A stretch of 64,000 bases of DNA from Rhytidiadelphus loreus (taxonomy: Eukaryota; Streptophyta; Bryopsida; Hypnales; Hylocomiaceae): the NCBI GenBank assembly GCA_947034895.1, contig OX344764.1, forward strand, positions 38,876,935-38,940,934, written 5' to 3'. Within the stretch, counting starts at the first letter, position 1. Each line of letters begins with the position of its first letter. The translations under genes were made by a program, and so were the position numbers. The notes beneath the pieces are model-generated. The model had not been told where the DNA came from. It ran no database searches and saw only the letters and a list, made by a program, of their open reading frames with translations. Below are positions 35,996-48,280 of this stretch, one piece after another.

Positions 35996-36921
35996 TTTAA
36001 GGACCGTCACTATACTTTCACCAAAAACGCTCCAAAACTGCCATTTCTAGTACAAGTACCAAAATTTTGAAAAAAAACTTTTTTTGACATATCTAACCAT
36101 AGGATCTTGTATTATATAGTATCAAAAACATGTGGTAAGAATTTCAGACATTTTCACCGGGTGAATTGCAAGATATAAGCATTCAAATTAACTAAAATCA
36201 TTTTTTTGACCCTGCAAAAAGCAGGGCAGCTGCACTTCACAAGCTCACATTTCTATGAAAAAATGACCTAAATGGCAGTTCTTCTTTGGATTTGTTTTCC
36301 TAGACAAGTTGGCCACATGCTTGAAAAATTTTAGATCATTTGGAATAGTACAACATATAAGAAAAAAATAGTAAGTAGGTAGTAGTAGAGAATGATTAAA
36401 AATACTAAATTATTTACAATTTAAATATGGAATCGAAAATTTCCAATCCCAATGGTCGAAATGTTGTAATAATGTATCTACATCCTAAGATTTTATTTTT
36501 GTCCAAAAATATTGAAAATTGGGTAAGATAAAGGATTTCAAAGTTTATTTTAGAGTAGGAAATCCAAAACTACCCGCAAACGAAAAATCCTCATAACTTT
36601 TGACTCATTGATCAAAATGGAATGATTCACAGCTTTTTGTGTATATAAAACTCTAGAAAATCAATTCCAAATTTTTGTTTCTGAAAAAAGTGATTTTTTC
36701 TGATTTGCCCGAATTGCTCGGTTGGGAGAAATAGTAACATATTAGGCTATAACTTTTGACTCGTATTTCCAAATGTCATGAAATTTGGTGCATATGAAAG
36801 ATTTTCCTTGCCCCCACATTCTATCAAAATTTCAGCCCCAAATATGAAAATCTTCGCTCGTAGGTACCTGCCCAAAATTTCTATACAACCAAAAAACACA
36901 GTCCAGTCCTTTAGGGGTTAA
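35996..36921 (-). mobile_element. TTAA/CCC inverted-repeat element, copy 7
   Basis: It is nearly identical in sequence and order to the copy at 24647-25579, including CACTATACTTTCACC near the left, GGGCAGCTGCACTTCAC in the middle and AGTCCTTTAGGGGTTAA at the right. The left terminal CCCCTA is missing (the end reads TTTAAGGACC), so the left end is slightly truncated. It is non-coding. Confidence 0.78.
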
Positions 36922-38146
36922 ATTGCATGGAAGTGTTCCTTCAAGTTATAAAACCACGACTTTTCTACCCAATTCCAACCCTGTCAACTCCAATTCCACA
37001 CTAAACCTATTATAATGCCTACCTTTAAATTTTTACTACATTAGGGACTTAGGGTGCAATTGGCCCAAAAGTAGGAGTCACAATTATTGGATTTGGGACA
37101 TCAATTGTAACACTCTTGTGACCATATAGGGAAAACCAAAGTATTTACGATTTCCACAACTGAAGTGGCACCCTGAGCATTTTATGGAGTGCAATCAATC
37201 AATCTTGCATATTAAAAAATGAACAGATTTTGAAACTACAAAATGTCTTGGAACTACAATGAAGTGCACTTCAACTTTATAACAAGTACAATATGAATAA
37301 TTTAAAATCATACAACAATTTAGATTTCTTTTATACACTTTCTACCATTTCATAGAGAACCTTTGGAAGATAGTTAAAGATTTTTTGCAATGGGGTGAAG
37401 AACAAGCAAGAAATCATACAAGCAATTCAAGTGGTATCGGATCAAGTATCTCTAAAGCAATTGTGAAGGCTCATTTCTAATATGTATCTTTAAATACAAG
37501 TTGTATTTTTAGCAATGAAGGCAACACTAGATGGTAGACAATGTATACAAAACATCAAACTCTTTGTATGATTTTCAATTACATATGTGTATATTTGTAA
37601 TGATGATGAATAAGACTTTAGTGTGATTCCAATGCAATTTACAATTCAAAATTCCATTCATTTTCTAGCATACAAGGGCCATGAAATTCTCCTAATCTCA
37701 GTCGGGATCCCAAATTCGTAAGTTTATTGGACCCTACTGGGTACAGTGTTGCCTTCAAACACCTCTGCGTACAGTAATTGTTGATGTTTATAGACCACAT
37801 TTCTATTGGAAATTAAAGCAATAAGTGGAAGAAAATTGATATAAGAATGCAAGAATAGGAGTTTGATAGTCGAGGAAAATATCAACCAGTTAATTTACAA
37901 AGTAACTGTACAGAGTTTTGAACAAAGTACCTCCTCCTGTATGTACCACATATGTAGAAGCTTCTTTTACATCAGCCTGTGATGTTTAAATCACACCTTT
38001 TCTATGGATCGCTCAAAAGGGTATTGATCAAGGTTCACAATATGTCTAGCTCACGTCTGCTGGAGTTCCTGCTGCTCTCAAAATTGTCAATCCTTCCACT
38101 TAACCAGAAATTTGGGCTCAAAATTTCAGATTGATTCCCTGATGTA
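36922..38146. other. Intergenic downstream of the PGK-like gene
   Basis: AT-rich. The part nearest 38146 should include the 3' UTR of the minus-strand PGK-like gene. No other feature was recognised. Confidence 0.45.
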
Positions 38147-41100
38147 CTACACCTCAACTCCAGCAAGCCAGTCTTTATATCCAAAAGACTCTCCATTTGA
38201 AATCAGCGCTTTGACAGTGGGTAGACCGAAGGGATCAGCCTCCTCCAACACCTTCAAAACTGTACCCCCTCCCGTGAACATATAGTACTTGGGACTATCC
38301 AGCGCAGCATGGTATAATCCTGGGTGCAAACTGTTACAGCCACACAAAAGGAGTCAAATTTTTGGCATGAAAAAACAAATGCAAGGTTCCTTGTGGAAGG
38401 GAGTCACCTTTCGGTTTAACATAAATCCATCAGAATAGAAAGTAATATGCATGTCCACCTAATGATCAGTTACAAGCATTATAGACGAAATAACCACTGG
38501 ATACCAGGTATGTTAGTAACCGCCCTTGCACCTGTCCAACTGGGGAAACCATCACTTAATTAAAAGCATTTCAGACACGTTTCTGCAAGTTGAGAACCTA
38601 GGTCCATGAAGTACCAATTGGAGCAAAGGGAGAGAATTGAAAATATTGAGACCGGAAATGACCTTTTAAACTCCTGGAGGGTATCGCCTCCACCAAAGAA
38701 TTTTTGAGCGGTACGATTATGGTCAATAGTTTCATCCATCTTGCTAGTTCCATGCCAAAATGTTGGCATCAGGCCCATGACGGCGTTCACAAATATAGTT
38801 TTGGCAGACACGAGCCCCTCACGCACATCTGAAGAATCAAAAGATGAAGGGTCTACGTCAACAATAAACTGAAACTCCTTCCCTGGCTTGAAGTCCTACA
38901 TCACCGAGCAACACAAAATTGTTAGCGTAGTAGGAAGTCAGTCACCGTAGTAAGCATAAGGACATCGATCTACACAGTTTAGGTTTCGGCACGCTATTTC
39001 CTCGACACTTCACTCGTTTTCATATCACTCACAATGATAGATTTAGCAATTGAGATTCCATTAAAGGAATGTACATGTGTTGCAGAGGTTAGATTCCAAT
39101 TTTTTTAAATCTTGTACCCATACGATGAATACCGCAACCAAAAGACTATAGTTAAAGCACTTGACTTCAGTCCTTTCTTCCATCTTGCAGGCAAGATGAT
39201 TGAATAGTGTGAAAACCTCCATGAGGCAACAGATACCGAAGTTTTCAGTAGATAGTGGAGAGACGGAATAATAGAAAATACCTTGATTTGGACTGTTCGA
39301 TACTTCCCTTCAATGCGGCCCTCCAGCGTATCAGACTCCACTAAGCAAGGTAGTTCCAGAATTTTCTTCGAAATTCTGTCTTGTTCCACAAGATCTTTTG
39401 CTAATGCAATGTCGGACTCCTGCAGGGAAGATGCAAACTGACTTGAGGATCTATTAACTGACTTGGGATATTGATCCTTTGACGGTGACCCCTGGATTTT
39501 CAAAATCAAGTTCGTTCCGACACCTTAGATGTCATGACTAACCTCAACGCCCTTGATCTTGATGCCGTACTTTGCGCACAAGAAGGTGTTGTAGATAAGC
39601 CCACCGAGAATGAGATGGTCCACTCTCTTGTAGATTGCAGTCAGCGGACCAATTTTGGTGTCATACTTCGCACCAGCAACTATAGCTAAAAATGGCCTCT
39701 TTGGTTCCAGTACTGCCCTCACATTTGATAGCTCATCCTGCAAAGCAATAGGTGTAATCCTGAATGAGAAATAGGCACCGGGTGTGTTAAAACATTTCAT
39801 GTGCTCCATGAATAAGCTCTTCCGAATAATATTCAAGAGGAGATCCTAAAAAAGGCAAAGCAATTTGATCATCTAAAACTTCGGTACCTAAGAGAAGAAA
39901 GCCCCATTTAATTTGCAATTATGTGAACAATCATCAAGCAATGAAACGTGGCCAAAATTCTCATGGAACACTCAATACCGTACCCATGACACATCTCAAT
40001 AGTAGACATGTCACCTGCATGCAAAGGCCGGCGAAGGAGGGCAGGTACTTCGTCACATGGTAAGTAGATGTATGTGGTTGCCATGAGCCGAAGGCATCAT
40101 TCACGTAAACATCCGCTAGCCCAGCTAATTGCACTGCCAGGCGTTCCATTTTCTCACCCTTGTCTTCTTCTCCCTAAATACCCACATAGCAGTTAATTGA
40201 GATCATGAATTACAGCTCCCAAAGAGATAACAGTAATTTGTGAAACCATCGCTAAACGCTGCAAATATTAGAATGTCCTTTACCCGAAATCCATGCATAT
40301 TTCTAGAAAAATTCATAGAGAAAAATTCAGAACTTGCATCCTGAAGTTGTGGTATGCAGCGAACAACTTCATCAGCAGACATTACTTACTGCAAACCAAC
40401 GAGTATTTGGCAGGTATATGCCACCAATTTTGCGAGCTCGCAGATCATGGATTAACCAGTTGATGGAGGTATCGATATCAAGGATCCCCTCCTTCTCAAA
40501 GACATGGAACTTTGGCACCGCAAACTTGATGCGCAGTTTGCGTTGCAAGTAGCTAACGACTGCATCCACAGCATCATCTTGCTTGACAGACAGAGTTTTG
40601 GACTTCTTATCGTATGGACGCCCAACGTGAGTCATTATAATGAGCCTGCCAAGAAACGAATAATGCACTTCAAAATCTTCCTAATAGTATGTCAAAATGT
40701 ACAAGCATCTCCGTATCCCTTCCGCTTGCCAACTAGCTAACTGCGGGTGTTAAGATTCATTAGCAAGTTGGATGAGCTAGTTGAATGTTCACAAACCTAT
40801 TGTGTGCTCACACTTGCAAGAGAACTGATGCGGAGTTAGGCATCCAAGTTAGCTATTGCAGCAACTTGGTTGGTGCAAATGGATTTAGTAATTCAACCAT
40901 TGATATACGTAGAACTACTTGTCCAAAATTGGACGGTTTAGCTGAGGTCGAATGAATATAAATATATGAGTTAACAACTTGGGCAGTGCGTGCACTAACT
41001 AAATTCCAGTTAATTGGTGCTACTTGGTTGGTGCTGGCAGGGCCAAATATATCACATTTCAGATTAGGGTGTTGAGACCCAATCGCGCCGCCCAATAATC

Positions 41101-41775
41101 TTACACAGTAGTTACATGTCAATTAAACGGATGTCACCACCTCAACATCTGATCAAGTTTTAGATCATCAACCAAAAAACTTTGACCTATCATAACTTTT
41201 GCACACAAAATCCAAATCACGCAGTCTTCGGTGCGTTGGAATCCTCTTCCATTTGCCAACTAGATCATAAAAAAATTCCCCAGAAAAAGTGGCGAATTAG
41301 GGTGCCCATGGCTATCCTACTAGCCACATGCTAAGACTAGCACAAGAAGCCTACCTGCCACCACGTTCAATGATGTTGTACATAGTTGCCAATGTCACGT
41401 CAATCCGGTATTGATCCAACACTTTTCCTGCCATACCCATTTTCTGTGTTAGAGTCTTGCATAGCCAGTTCCTTTAGTTCCTTACAACATTGCTAGAAAG
41501 GGCTAGATCACACTACCACAAGAAGCTCAGATTGCAAATTCAAAATTCTGAGGACGAGATTAGTACAACCATGGCGGGATCGAACCCATGGCGTGGCTCT
41601 GACCTTTCTTGACGACATTGTGGTCCACACGGAGGAGTACAACTTTGCCGTCGAGGTCGGCATGCTGCAAGAGAGGCAGGCTAGCGATCAGAGGCGCTTT
41701 GTCATGCTCTTTGTCGTCCACCACGTATCCCACGCGCAAGCCCCCGCCATCGTCCTGATTCAAATAAGGACCCAT
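38147..41775 (-). CDS. Atypical phosphoglycerate kinase, eight exons
   Basis: Exons read by eye are 41604-41775, 41355-41427, 40390-40645, 40015-40173, 39543-39737, 39282-39419, 38663-38895 and 38147-38330. All junctions are GT-AG and phases agree, giving 1410 bp (469 aa, TAG stop). PGK landmarks are all present in altered form. LLRVDHNVV stands where RVDFNVP is usual, MTHVGRP for SHLGRP, LADVYVNDAFG is intact, VAGAKYDTKI stands for GGAKVSDKI, NAVMG for the NGPMG loop, and GGGDT and FTGGGT for the two Gly-rich nucleotide loops. The enzyme normally interconverts 1,3-bisphosphoglycerate and ADP with 3-phosphoglycerate and ATP. Whether this version does is not certain. Extra blocks around SWQPHTSTYHV and DHNRTAQKFFGGGD make it longer than standard plant PGK (about 400 aa). 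The N-terminal 40 residues are not a clear transit peptide. I chose the ATG at 41775 because no earlier in-frame ATG exists in this exon. Confidence 0.9.
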
Positions 41776-42438
41776 CTCAACGTCCCTTTCTGCAAATTGA
41801 CATCGCCAACGACATCCATGGGGCTTAAAATTCTCAAGTGAAAGAAGAACCGCAACTAAGCAGATAAAACCATTCAATTTTCTGCTAGTAGATCAAATTG
41901 GGCATAGACTCAAACCTCTTTTATATCTATGACCTTCTCAAAACGACATTCAAGAATATCCTTCACTCTACCATTGATGAACCACACTTTCAGATTATAC
42001 CATCGTGAAAAAGTTGAGAACCCAGGTGGAAAGATTAAAGAAGTTCGAGTGTAGCCCTCGAAACGTAACCCAAAGAGTACAAGCTACCAATAAAGCTTCA
42101 ACCCCTCGATTTCCAAAAAGAAGCCAACACACAGAACACAAATTACAGCACCTAATCTGCAAACTCATTATCCAGAAATCGGAGTGGAGAATTGTTACAA
42201 ACCTCGATCAGAAGTCACTCTGCAAACAGAAAAGTTGGCTTAGAAATCACCAGGGTCGATCAGAAGTGTACCTAATGTTACAAGATTCAATGAGGAGAAG
42301 GCCGATCGCCCATAACTTCCTCGAGCAACATGCGAAGATCTTTATCCATTGGGAAGAATAGCAGGGCAGAGTGGGCAACCGCGCGATCCTGGTCGACCGC
42401 GCAGTTCGGAGAGGAGAGTTACTTTGGACTGGATGAGA

Positions 42439-42456
42439 CGCGCGGTTATAAGCGCG
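42439..42456 (-). promoter_or_regulatory. Possible PGK-like gene core promoter within an inverted repeat
   Basis: CGCGC and GCGCG flank GGTTATAA, so a TTATAA core sits in a GC-rich inverted repeat about 660 bp upstream of the PGK ATG, inside a local GC-rich patch (42360-42490). Downstream, a 20-codon ORF with an ATG at about 42352 on the minus strand could be an upstream ORF. A leader intron ending near TTTGCAG (about 41792) is plausible. This rests on motif evidence only. Confidence 0.3.
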
Positions 42457-42459
42457 GAG

Positions 42460-43243
42460 CTCCGAGGTGAGTCATCAAACGAGCCCATGCCTGCACTCTG
42501 CAGTGCTGCTGATTTGGCAAAGTGGGGAATTGACTTGCGCTGCAGGTTCGAATATTATATCGGAATCATTCATCCAAATTTAAAAACATTCATCCAATTG
42601 TTCAGTAAATTCTTTATGCCCTTTTTGGAGGGTGTTCCCCTCAATGGAGGATTGGATTGGGTTAAGATTGTTTGCATGAGTGAAGAAAGAAGTTTTGTTT
42701 CAATTCTTGAGTGTTTCTTCCCTCTACAAATTTTTTTGAATACAAATGATTTGGCTATAAATTTTCCATTTAAGAGTGGATGAATAAACGTCATTTAATT
42801 TTATATTCTTCTTTGTGTTTCATTTAGATTGATGGATGTAATTAGCTTCAACATTCGAAGGCACGGTCCTAGTGTGGAAGGCCCTAGTGATCCAGACCCA
42901 GGATCTAATAATCCACCAACTATTCAGGAAGTCAAGGCAATCTTTTGGAGTTTTCTTGGAACACTACAGCAAACTTCTAAAGCTTTCTTGGAGCTCACTT
43001 GGACTAGAGCAGACTTGCAAAGCTTTCTTGAAGCTCACTTGGACTAATTTTCTTTGGAAAACCTAATTTCTCTTAAGTCTCTCCCAAAGTCTCTATTTGT
43101 TAGGAGTCTTTTATAATTGCATTTCAACAAATTACTACTTGTCTTTCTGTGAAGGGTCCATGATTTGAATTATCGGGGCCCCTATACTAGGATCATGCCC
43201 ATTCAAAATACATTGTCCATTGTTGAGTTTTAAACATTTTGAA
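42460..43243. other. Intergenic upstream of the PGK-like gene
   Basis: No gene recognised. The short direct repeat AAAGCTTTCTTGGAGCTCAC / AAAGCTTTCTTGAAGCTCAC (near 42979 and 43018) lies in this stretch. Confidence 0.4.
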
Positions 43244-44070
43244 TTAACCCTTGAAAGTACCATTGTCCTCTCAAGGGACAAAACAGATTTCGGGTAGGCA
43301 TCTACGGTCTCAATTTCATCATGATTTTTTGAACCTTTTTTTTAAGATAGGAAAACTCATCATCTTTATGGAATATAATTTTTATTTCAATTGGTGTCTG
43401 AAAGCAAAAGTTTTGCCATCATAAGCCCAAAATGGTTTTTGATGGATAGCATCCAAAAAATCTTCAAATGCCAAAATAACTTTTTTTAAATAATTTTTTC
43501 TCATAGAAAATAATTTTGTCTACATTAAAAGATTTGATTCATTCTATTTGGACATGAAATAAGAAAATTTTGGACAATCTTGTTTTTTGGGCAATCTAAG
43601 CATCATCTTGAAATAATAACTTATAAGATTCATTTTTTAATGCAATTTTCACAATTTTCAAAAAACATTGTTTAACATGGTTAAGTTTTCTTGCTAGAAC
43701 AATCTCATCCTTGGGATTATTGTGTTTTAATTCCATCTTAGAGCTATTAATAATTTAGTTTTTTTGTTCAATCTTAGACCTACTTCTACTGAACATTTTT
43801 TCTAAAGAATGAAAATCAAGTGTGTATTTTTGGAAAAAAAATTCTAAACTTTTAGCTCAAGTCTTCAACATCATTTTTTTTTAAATTCATCATGTGCAAT
43901 GTAAAAATTTTAAGCTAAGAAGATTCAAAGCCTTAATATCTAGGCATGCAAAGTGCCAAAAAATGGTTTTCTACACTTCAAACGCAAATATCTTGCAATC
44001 CACGTGGTCAAAGTTTATGAAATTTCTTCTACACATTTTTACACTAGTTTAGTAAATGATCATATGGTTA
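43244..44070. mobile_element. TTAA-type element (subfamily 2), interrupted by the CACTA element
   Basis: It starts TTAACCCTTGAAAG and aligns with the split element at 20530-22470, including GGAATATAATTTTTATTTCAA, CCATCTTAGAGCTATTAATAA and AATATCTTGCAATCC. It is broken at 44070 by the CACTA insertion. Its remainder should resume after 45781. Confidence 0.6.
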
Positions 44071-44369
44071 CAATACAAGAAAAACAGGGTATAAATGACT
44101 ACAAAGAATGACTGCATAGGAGTCATTGTGGACAAAGATGACTGCACTGTGACTTTGGCCCCTAGAGTCATAGTGGACTAGTCATTTTTATAAATGACTA
44201 CCATAGTATTATCACCATCCATTGTGAGCTTGGATGGGATTTTGGATGAAACTTCCAAAGTGATAAAGAAAAAAGAAGTTTAAGGAAATGACTCCTATGT
44301 TGCCACGTGGCCAGTCATTCTAAAGTCATCCCGTAGTCACAAATGACCCTTTTTTTTAATCCTTTTCTG

Positions 44370-44636
44370 AAATCTAGGATTATATTTTGAAATCTAGGAT
44401 TGTATTCTAAAATCTAGGAAATGTGAATATTATTTTTTGAAATCTAAGATTATATTCTAAAATCTAGGAAATGTGAATATTATTTTTTGAAATCTAAGAT
44501 TATATTCTAAAATCTAGGAAATGTGAATATTATTTTTTTAAATCTAAGATTATATTCTAAAATCTAGGAAATGTGAATATTATTTTTTTAAATCTAAGAT
44601 TATATTCTAAAATCTAGGAAATGTGAATATCATTTT
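44370..44636. repeat. Tandem array of a 50-bp unit inside the CACTA element
   Basis: Units beginning AAATCTAAGATTATATTC and ending GTGAATATTATTTTTT recur with a 50-bp period at 44390, 44440, 44490, 44540 and 44590, the last partial, with a degenerate half unit before. Copies are nearly identical, so the expansion is recent. Confidence 0.92.
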
Positions 44637-45330
44637 CAAGTTATGGTGAAATGTGCAAAATGAGTACACCATACACATGATTCATACATCATACACCATA
44701 TACATGATTCATACATCATATACCATATACAAATACATGATACACAATACACTATATTTTGCATTTGTGTCAAATGGATTTTCAAGCCATTTAGTGTGTA
44801 AATACAAAGAGTTCAAATAACAAGCTTTTTATACAAGTGGGGTGGTAGGAAGCAAGACAAACTATGTGGGATTTGTAAAATGTTGATGCAATAGTAGAGT
44901 AGTGATGTGGAAGTCATTATGTAGTCGTGTTAGAGTAAATCGCAATCAAAATAGTAGAGTAGTGACACTGAAGTCATTATGTAGTCACCTTAGAGTAAAT
45001 TGTAGTCAAAATACAATCACACAATTTACTCACTTTTGACTATGGCCTTCACAATGGAATTGATTAAGTCCAAATTGGAAGTTTAACAATGTTGTGAACA
45101 AAAATCAATGGATGAAACATAGACATTGTGAAAGTTATCAATCTAGTTCTATAAAAATTAGAACCAAAAATTGTTTTTCTATCTCTTAGAGGTGCTAAAT
45201 GTCATCAAAATTTTAGTTTTTGGCCTTTGCATTGTCAATCTAACTTTATTTTTTTAGTTTGTTTTGAAAAAAACATTAGTAAATACAGAAAAAAATCAAA
45301 AGAAAAATAAGTCTCCAAGAGTGTATCATT

Positions 45331-45545
45331 TTAACCCCTACAAGAGCAAGGCCTTTTTTCTACCAAAGAAACACTGAAAACTGCCATTTCTGTAGCAAAG
45401 AGTAAAAAAAAAATTTAATGTTTTTCTTTGACATCTAACCATAGGATCTTACACCCAACTAGTATTAAAAAGTGTGGAAAAAATTTCAGAATTTTTGACC
45501 GCATAGATTGCAAGATATTTGCATTTAAAGTGGAAAAAACAAGTT
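45331..45545 (-). mobile_element. TTAA/CCC element fragment inside the CACTA element
   Basis: It starts TTAACCCCTACAAGAG and shares CTGCCATTTCT, ACATCTAACCATAGGATCTT and GATTGCAAGATATTTGC with the left arms of copies 3, 4, 6 and 7. It stops near 45545 at a change to GC-richer CACTA subterminal sequence. It was either inserted and deleted or captured. Confidence 0.6.
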
Positions 45546-45949
45546 TTTCAGCACACTGCGGGACTAGATGAAGATAGCACGTTCCGGATGTAAAAATGTG
45601 GATGAAGACTCCCTGCCGCTAAGTCGTCATCCTGTAGTTGCGAATGTGACTCTAAATTGACTCTAATGATGACAACCCCAAACCCTTGGTGCAATTAGGG
45701 AACACGAGTCATATTCAAGTCATTCCGGACAAGCAGTCATTTTTCTATGGTTACATTTACCCCCATTTCCTTGTAGTGTTAGATATGCGAGTAGATATGT
45801 AAAAAAACAATTTCTAAAGTTTTTTCGTTTTGCAATAGTTTAGATAAGTTTAGATCCTAATTGGAAATAACTAAGCTAATAGTCACAATTCCTAGCATGT
45901 GAGCCTAAGATCTTAAGCCTAGGAGCCTAAGCTCCTATGTTATAGGTAC

Positions 45950-46150
45950 CTTCCATAGTTTAGGATATTTATATTACAAGTGCCTATATTATAGGTGTCT
46001 ATATTGTAGGTACCTATATTATAAGCACTTTCCATGATTACAAGATGTTTATATTATAGGTATCTATTTTATAAGCACCTTCTATGGTTATAGGGTACTT
46101 ATATTATAAGTATGTATGTCATAAACACCTTCAATAGTTGTAGAGTACCT
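45950..46150. repeat. Degenerate tandem repeat, about 51-bp period
   Basis: Units starting CTTCCATAG/CTTTCCATG/CTTCTATGG/CTTCAATAG and containing ATATTATAGGTA recur about four times. Divergence between units is high. Confidence 0.65.
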
Positions 46151-46439
46151 ACTTACACCTAGACCCAAGGCTCATAGATTCACATTTTTAAGCTCACATG
46201 CTAGTGTCGTTAAGCTAATTAGCTAATAGTATAGTTTGTTCCTAGGGAGGTCAATCAAATAAGATTTGCTTCTAAGTTAATAACTAGTAGGCCATTACAA
46301 CCAAAAGCAATAGAAAAAATATGTTTTTTTAATACCATAACCTCACAAAAATAATGCTAATTACTAAGATTTGAGCCCTCCACTCTTAAAGGCCACCAAG
46401 GTAAGATGACAACCAATTATTTCTTCTTTAATCATCAAC

Positions 46440-48280
46440 CACTTGTCTTTGATCTATAATCAACTTGGCCTTGTTGCTGGTACAACACCAAAGATGCTTA
46501 ATCTTCCAATTTGGGTTGTGACAAGTACAACTTCCAACTTCTTGAAATTCCAATTAGAACTAGTCACTTTTCCAATTGGTCTTTGTCTCCATCTTGGAGT
46601 ACAACCAAATCCTTCAACTTGGATCCCTTACTATTTTTCTCACACACTTTCTTGATGTAACTTTTGCACTTGTAGAACCTACATTTTTCTTTCCCCAATT
46701 TGGAATCTAACTTACTCTCAGTTTTCTCCATCACTCAGGCATAATACTTCCTCTCATTAACTTAATCAAATAGTCTTGCAAGCTCATAGTCAACTCGTCC
46801 CAATTTGATAAATACTTTACACTTCGTTGTAGTCACAACTTGGAATCACAAGTAGGAACCACATTTAGACTTAACACAAATTTCAACTTAGATTTCTATA
46901 AACCAAAGACTCTATACTTGGAAATTGCCGTAACCTACTACAACGACACCCTGAACTCCAAATTGGATGCAGCTTAAAACTGACTCAAGTCACAATCAAT
47001 TAAACAAACACTACATTTGTTTACACAGGCAAAGACAAAGGTCACCAACAACAACTACTTTAACTACATCCACACCTACACAACATGATTACATCTTCTA
47101 ACTTGTAACAAATGCTTATTCAGTAAACCAGCAGTAACTCACATACACATACACAATTCTTAATCAATTTTCCATCACATTAATTTGAATTGGTGACACT
47201 TCACCGTTACAAATATAAAGTTTGCTCTCAAATTTATCATTCCCTCAAAATATCTTTCCAACTAGGTTCAAACTTCTTTGACTAGCTACAACTTCTTTTC
47301 TCCACAAGAACATCGGAGTTCTCCTCCAACATCAATGCCATCACTATGATTTGAACACAATTAATTTTTCACTCTAACACTTTAACACTTCTTTCTATTA
47401 ACTTTACGAATTCTTCACCACCTTGCATGACAGCTCATATTTTACAACTGCTTAGACCCAATTTGGCACACCTTTGTGCAGTTGCAAATCCGAATCAACT
47501 CCATTGCATCCCAACTTGGACACAACAACAGATCATCACACAAACACTCAAACTACTTGGATCACCCTCATGATATTGCATGCCAAACTTAAACACACAC
47601 ACCAAGCACCAACTTGGAAAACAACCACAAACAAAAATCAGCCAAGTAGCTAGATGCATAGCAAAATTCTCAAAAACAATGAATGGAAAAAAATGCACAC
47701 AAAACAAGCCTAATAGGAAACACCCAGGGCAGTTACTAGCTTAGAAAAGACAACAACCTAATTGCACCTAATTGAAACCGCTAGCCAATTTCCCAATTTG
47801 AAACTGCAAAGACAATTGCTACACGAATCAACCACAAATACAAAATTTCAAATCGGAATCAACCTTGCTTCCTCCAACTTGGATAAAACACACAAAACAG
47901 ACTGACAACCCAACTTGGTAATATCTACCCAACTTATAACCAATCACAAAATTCTAACTTGGCTTACTAATTGACTACCAAATTGGAAATTACACCAATT
48001 AAACTGGCCCAACACCTAATTGGCATTCATCCATCACATCTAAAAGATTTCAATTTGGAATCAACTCCTTACCAATTGCCAATTAGGATTGATATTATAC
48101 ATATGAACTTACAATCAACCAAACCCAACTTAGTAATTACAGAACTCCTATTTGGAATAAATTACTTCAACAACACATCAAAACTGCACTCCCAATTTGA
48201 AAAATATTCACAAAACCACCGATTTGGAACTCAAACTTCAAAATAATTTGTAAAATATTTACTCAAAACACTACTCCGGA
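46440..48280. other. G-depleted tract with recurring CCAAYTTGG motif
   Basis: On the plus strand G is visibly scarce relative to C, and variants of CAACTTGGA, CCAATTTGG and CCAAATTGG recur every 50-100 bases. Short ORFs have no recognisable product. The texture resembles 57.1-60.3 kb, where the same motif arises from a broken minus-strand ORF, so this may be an older relative of that element. The origin is not proven. Confidence 0.35.

Larger units (their letters stand above)
44071..45778. mobile_element. Non-autonomous CACTA (En/Spm) element, 1708 bp
   Basis: The left end begins CAATACAAGAAAAACAGGG, CACTA with one substitution. The right end, read inverted, begins CACTACAAGGAAATGGGGG. Both sides carry the 3-bp duplication TTA (44068-44070, 45779-45781), as CACTA transposases make. 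Subterminal zones at both ends are dense in ATGACT/AGTCAT motifs (about 44090-44340 and 45600-45750), the expected transposase-binding repeat pattern. No transposase frame is present. Inside are a 50-bp tandem array and a TTAA-element fragment. Confidence 0.85.

Noticed and set aside
41776..41877. N-terminal extension of the PGK-like gene with a hydrophobic stretch
   Set aside because: The extension begins with TTG, not ATG, and an acceptor-like TTTGCAG lies just before the 41775 start, so it is probably leader or intron.
42515..42553. tRNA-like pol III A box (TGGCAAAGTGGG) and B box (GGTTCGAAT)
   Set aside because: The 18-base gap between boxes is too short for a tRNA or typical SINE, and no cloverleaf can be drawn.
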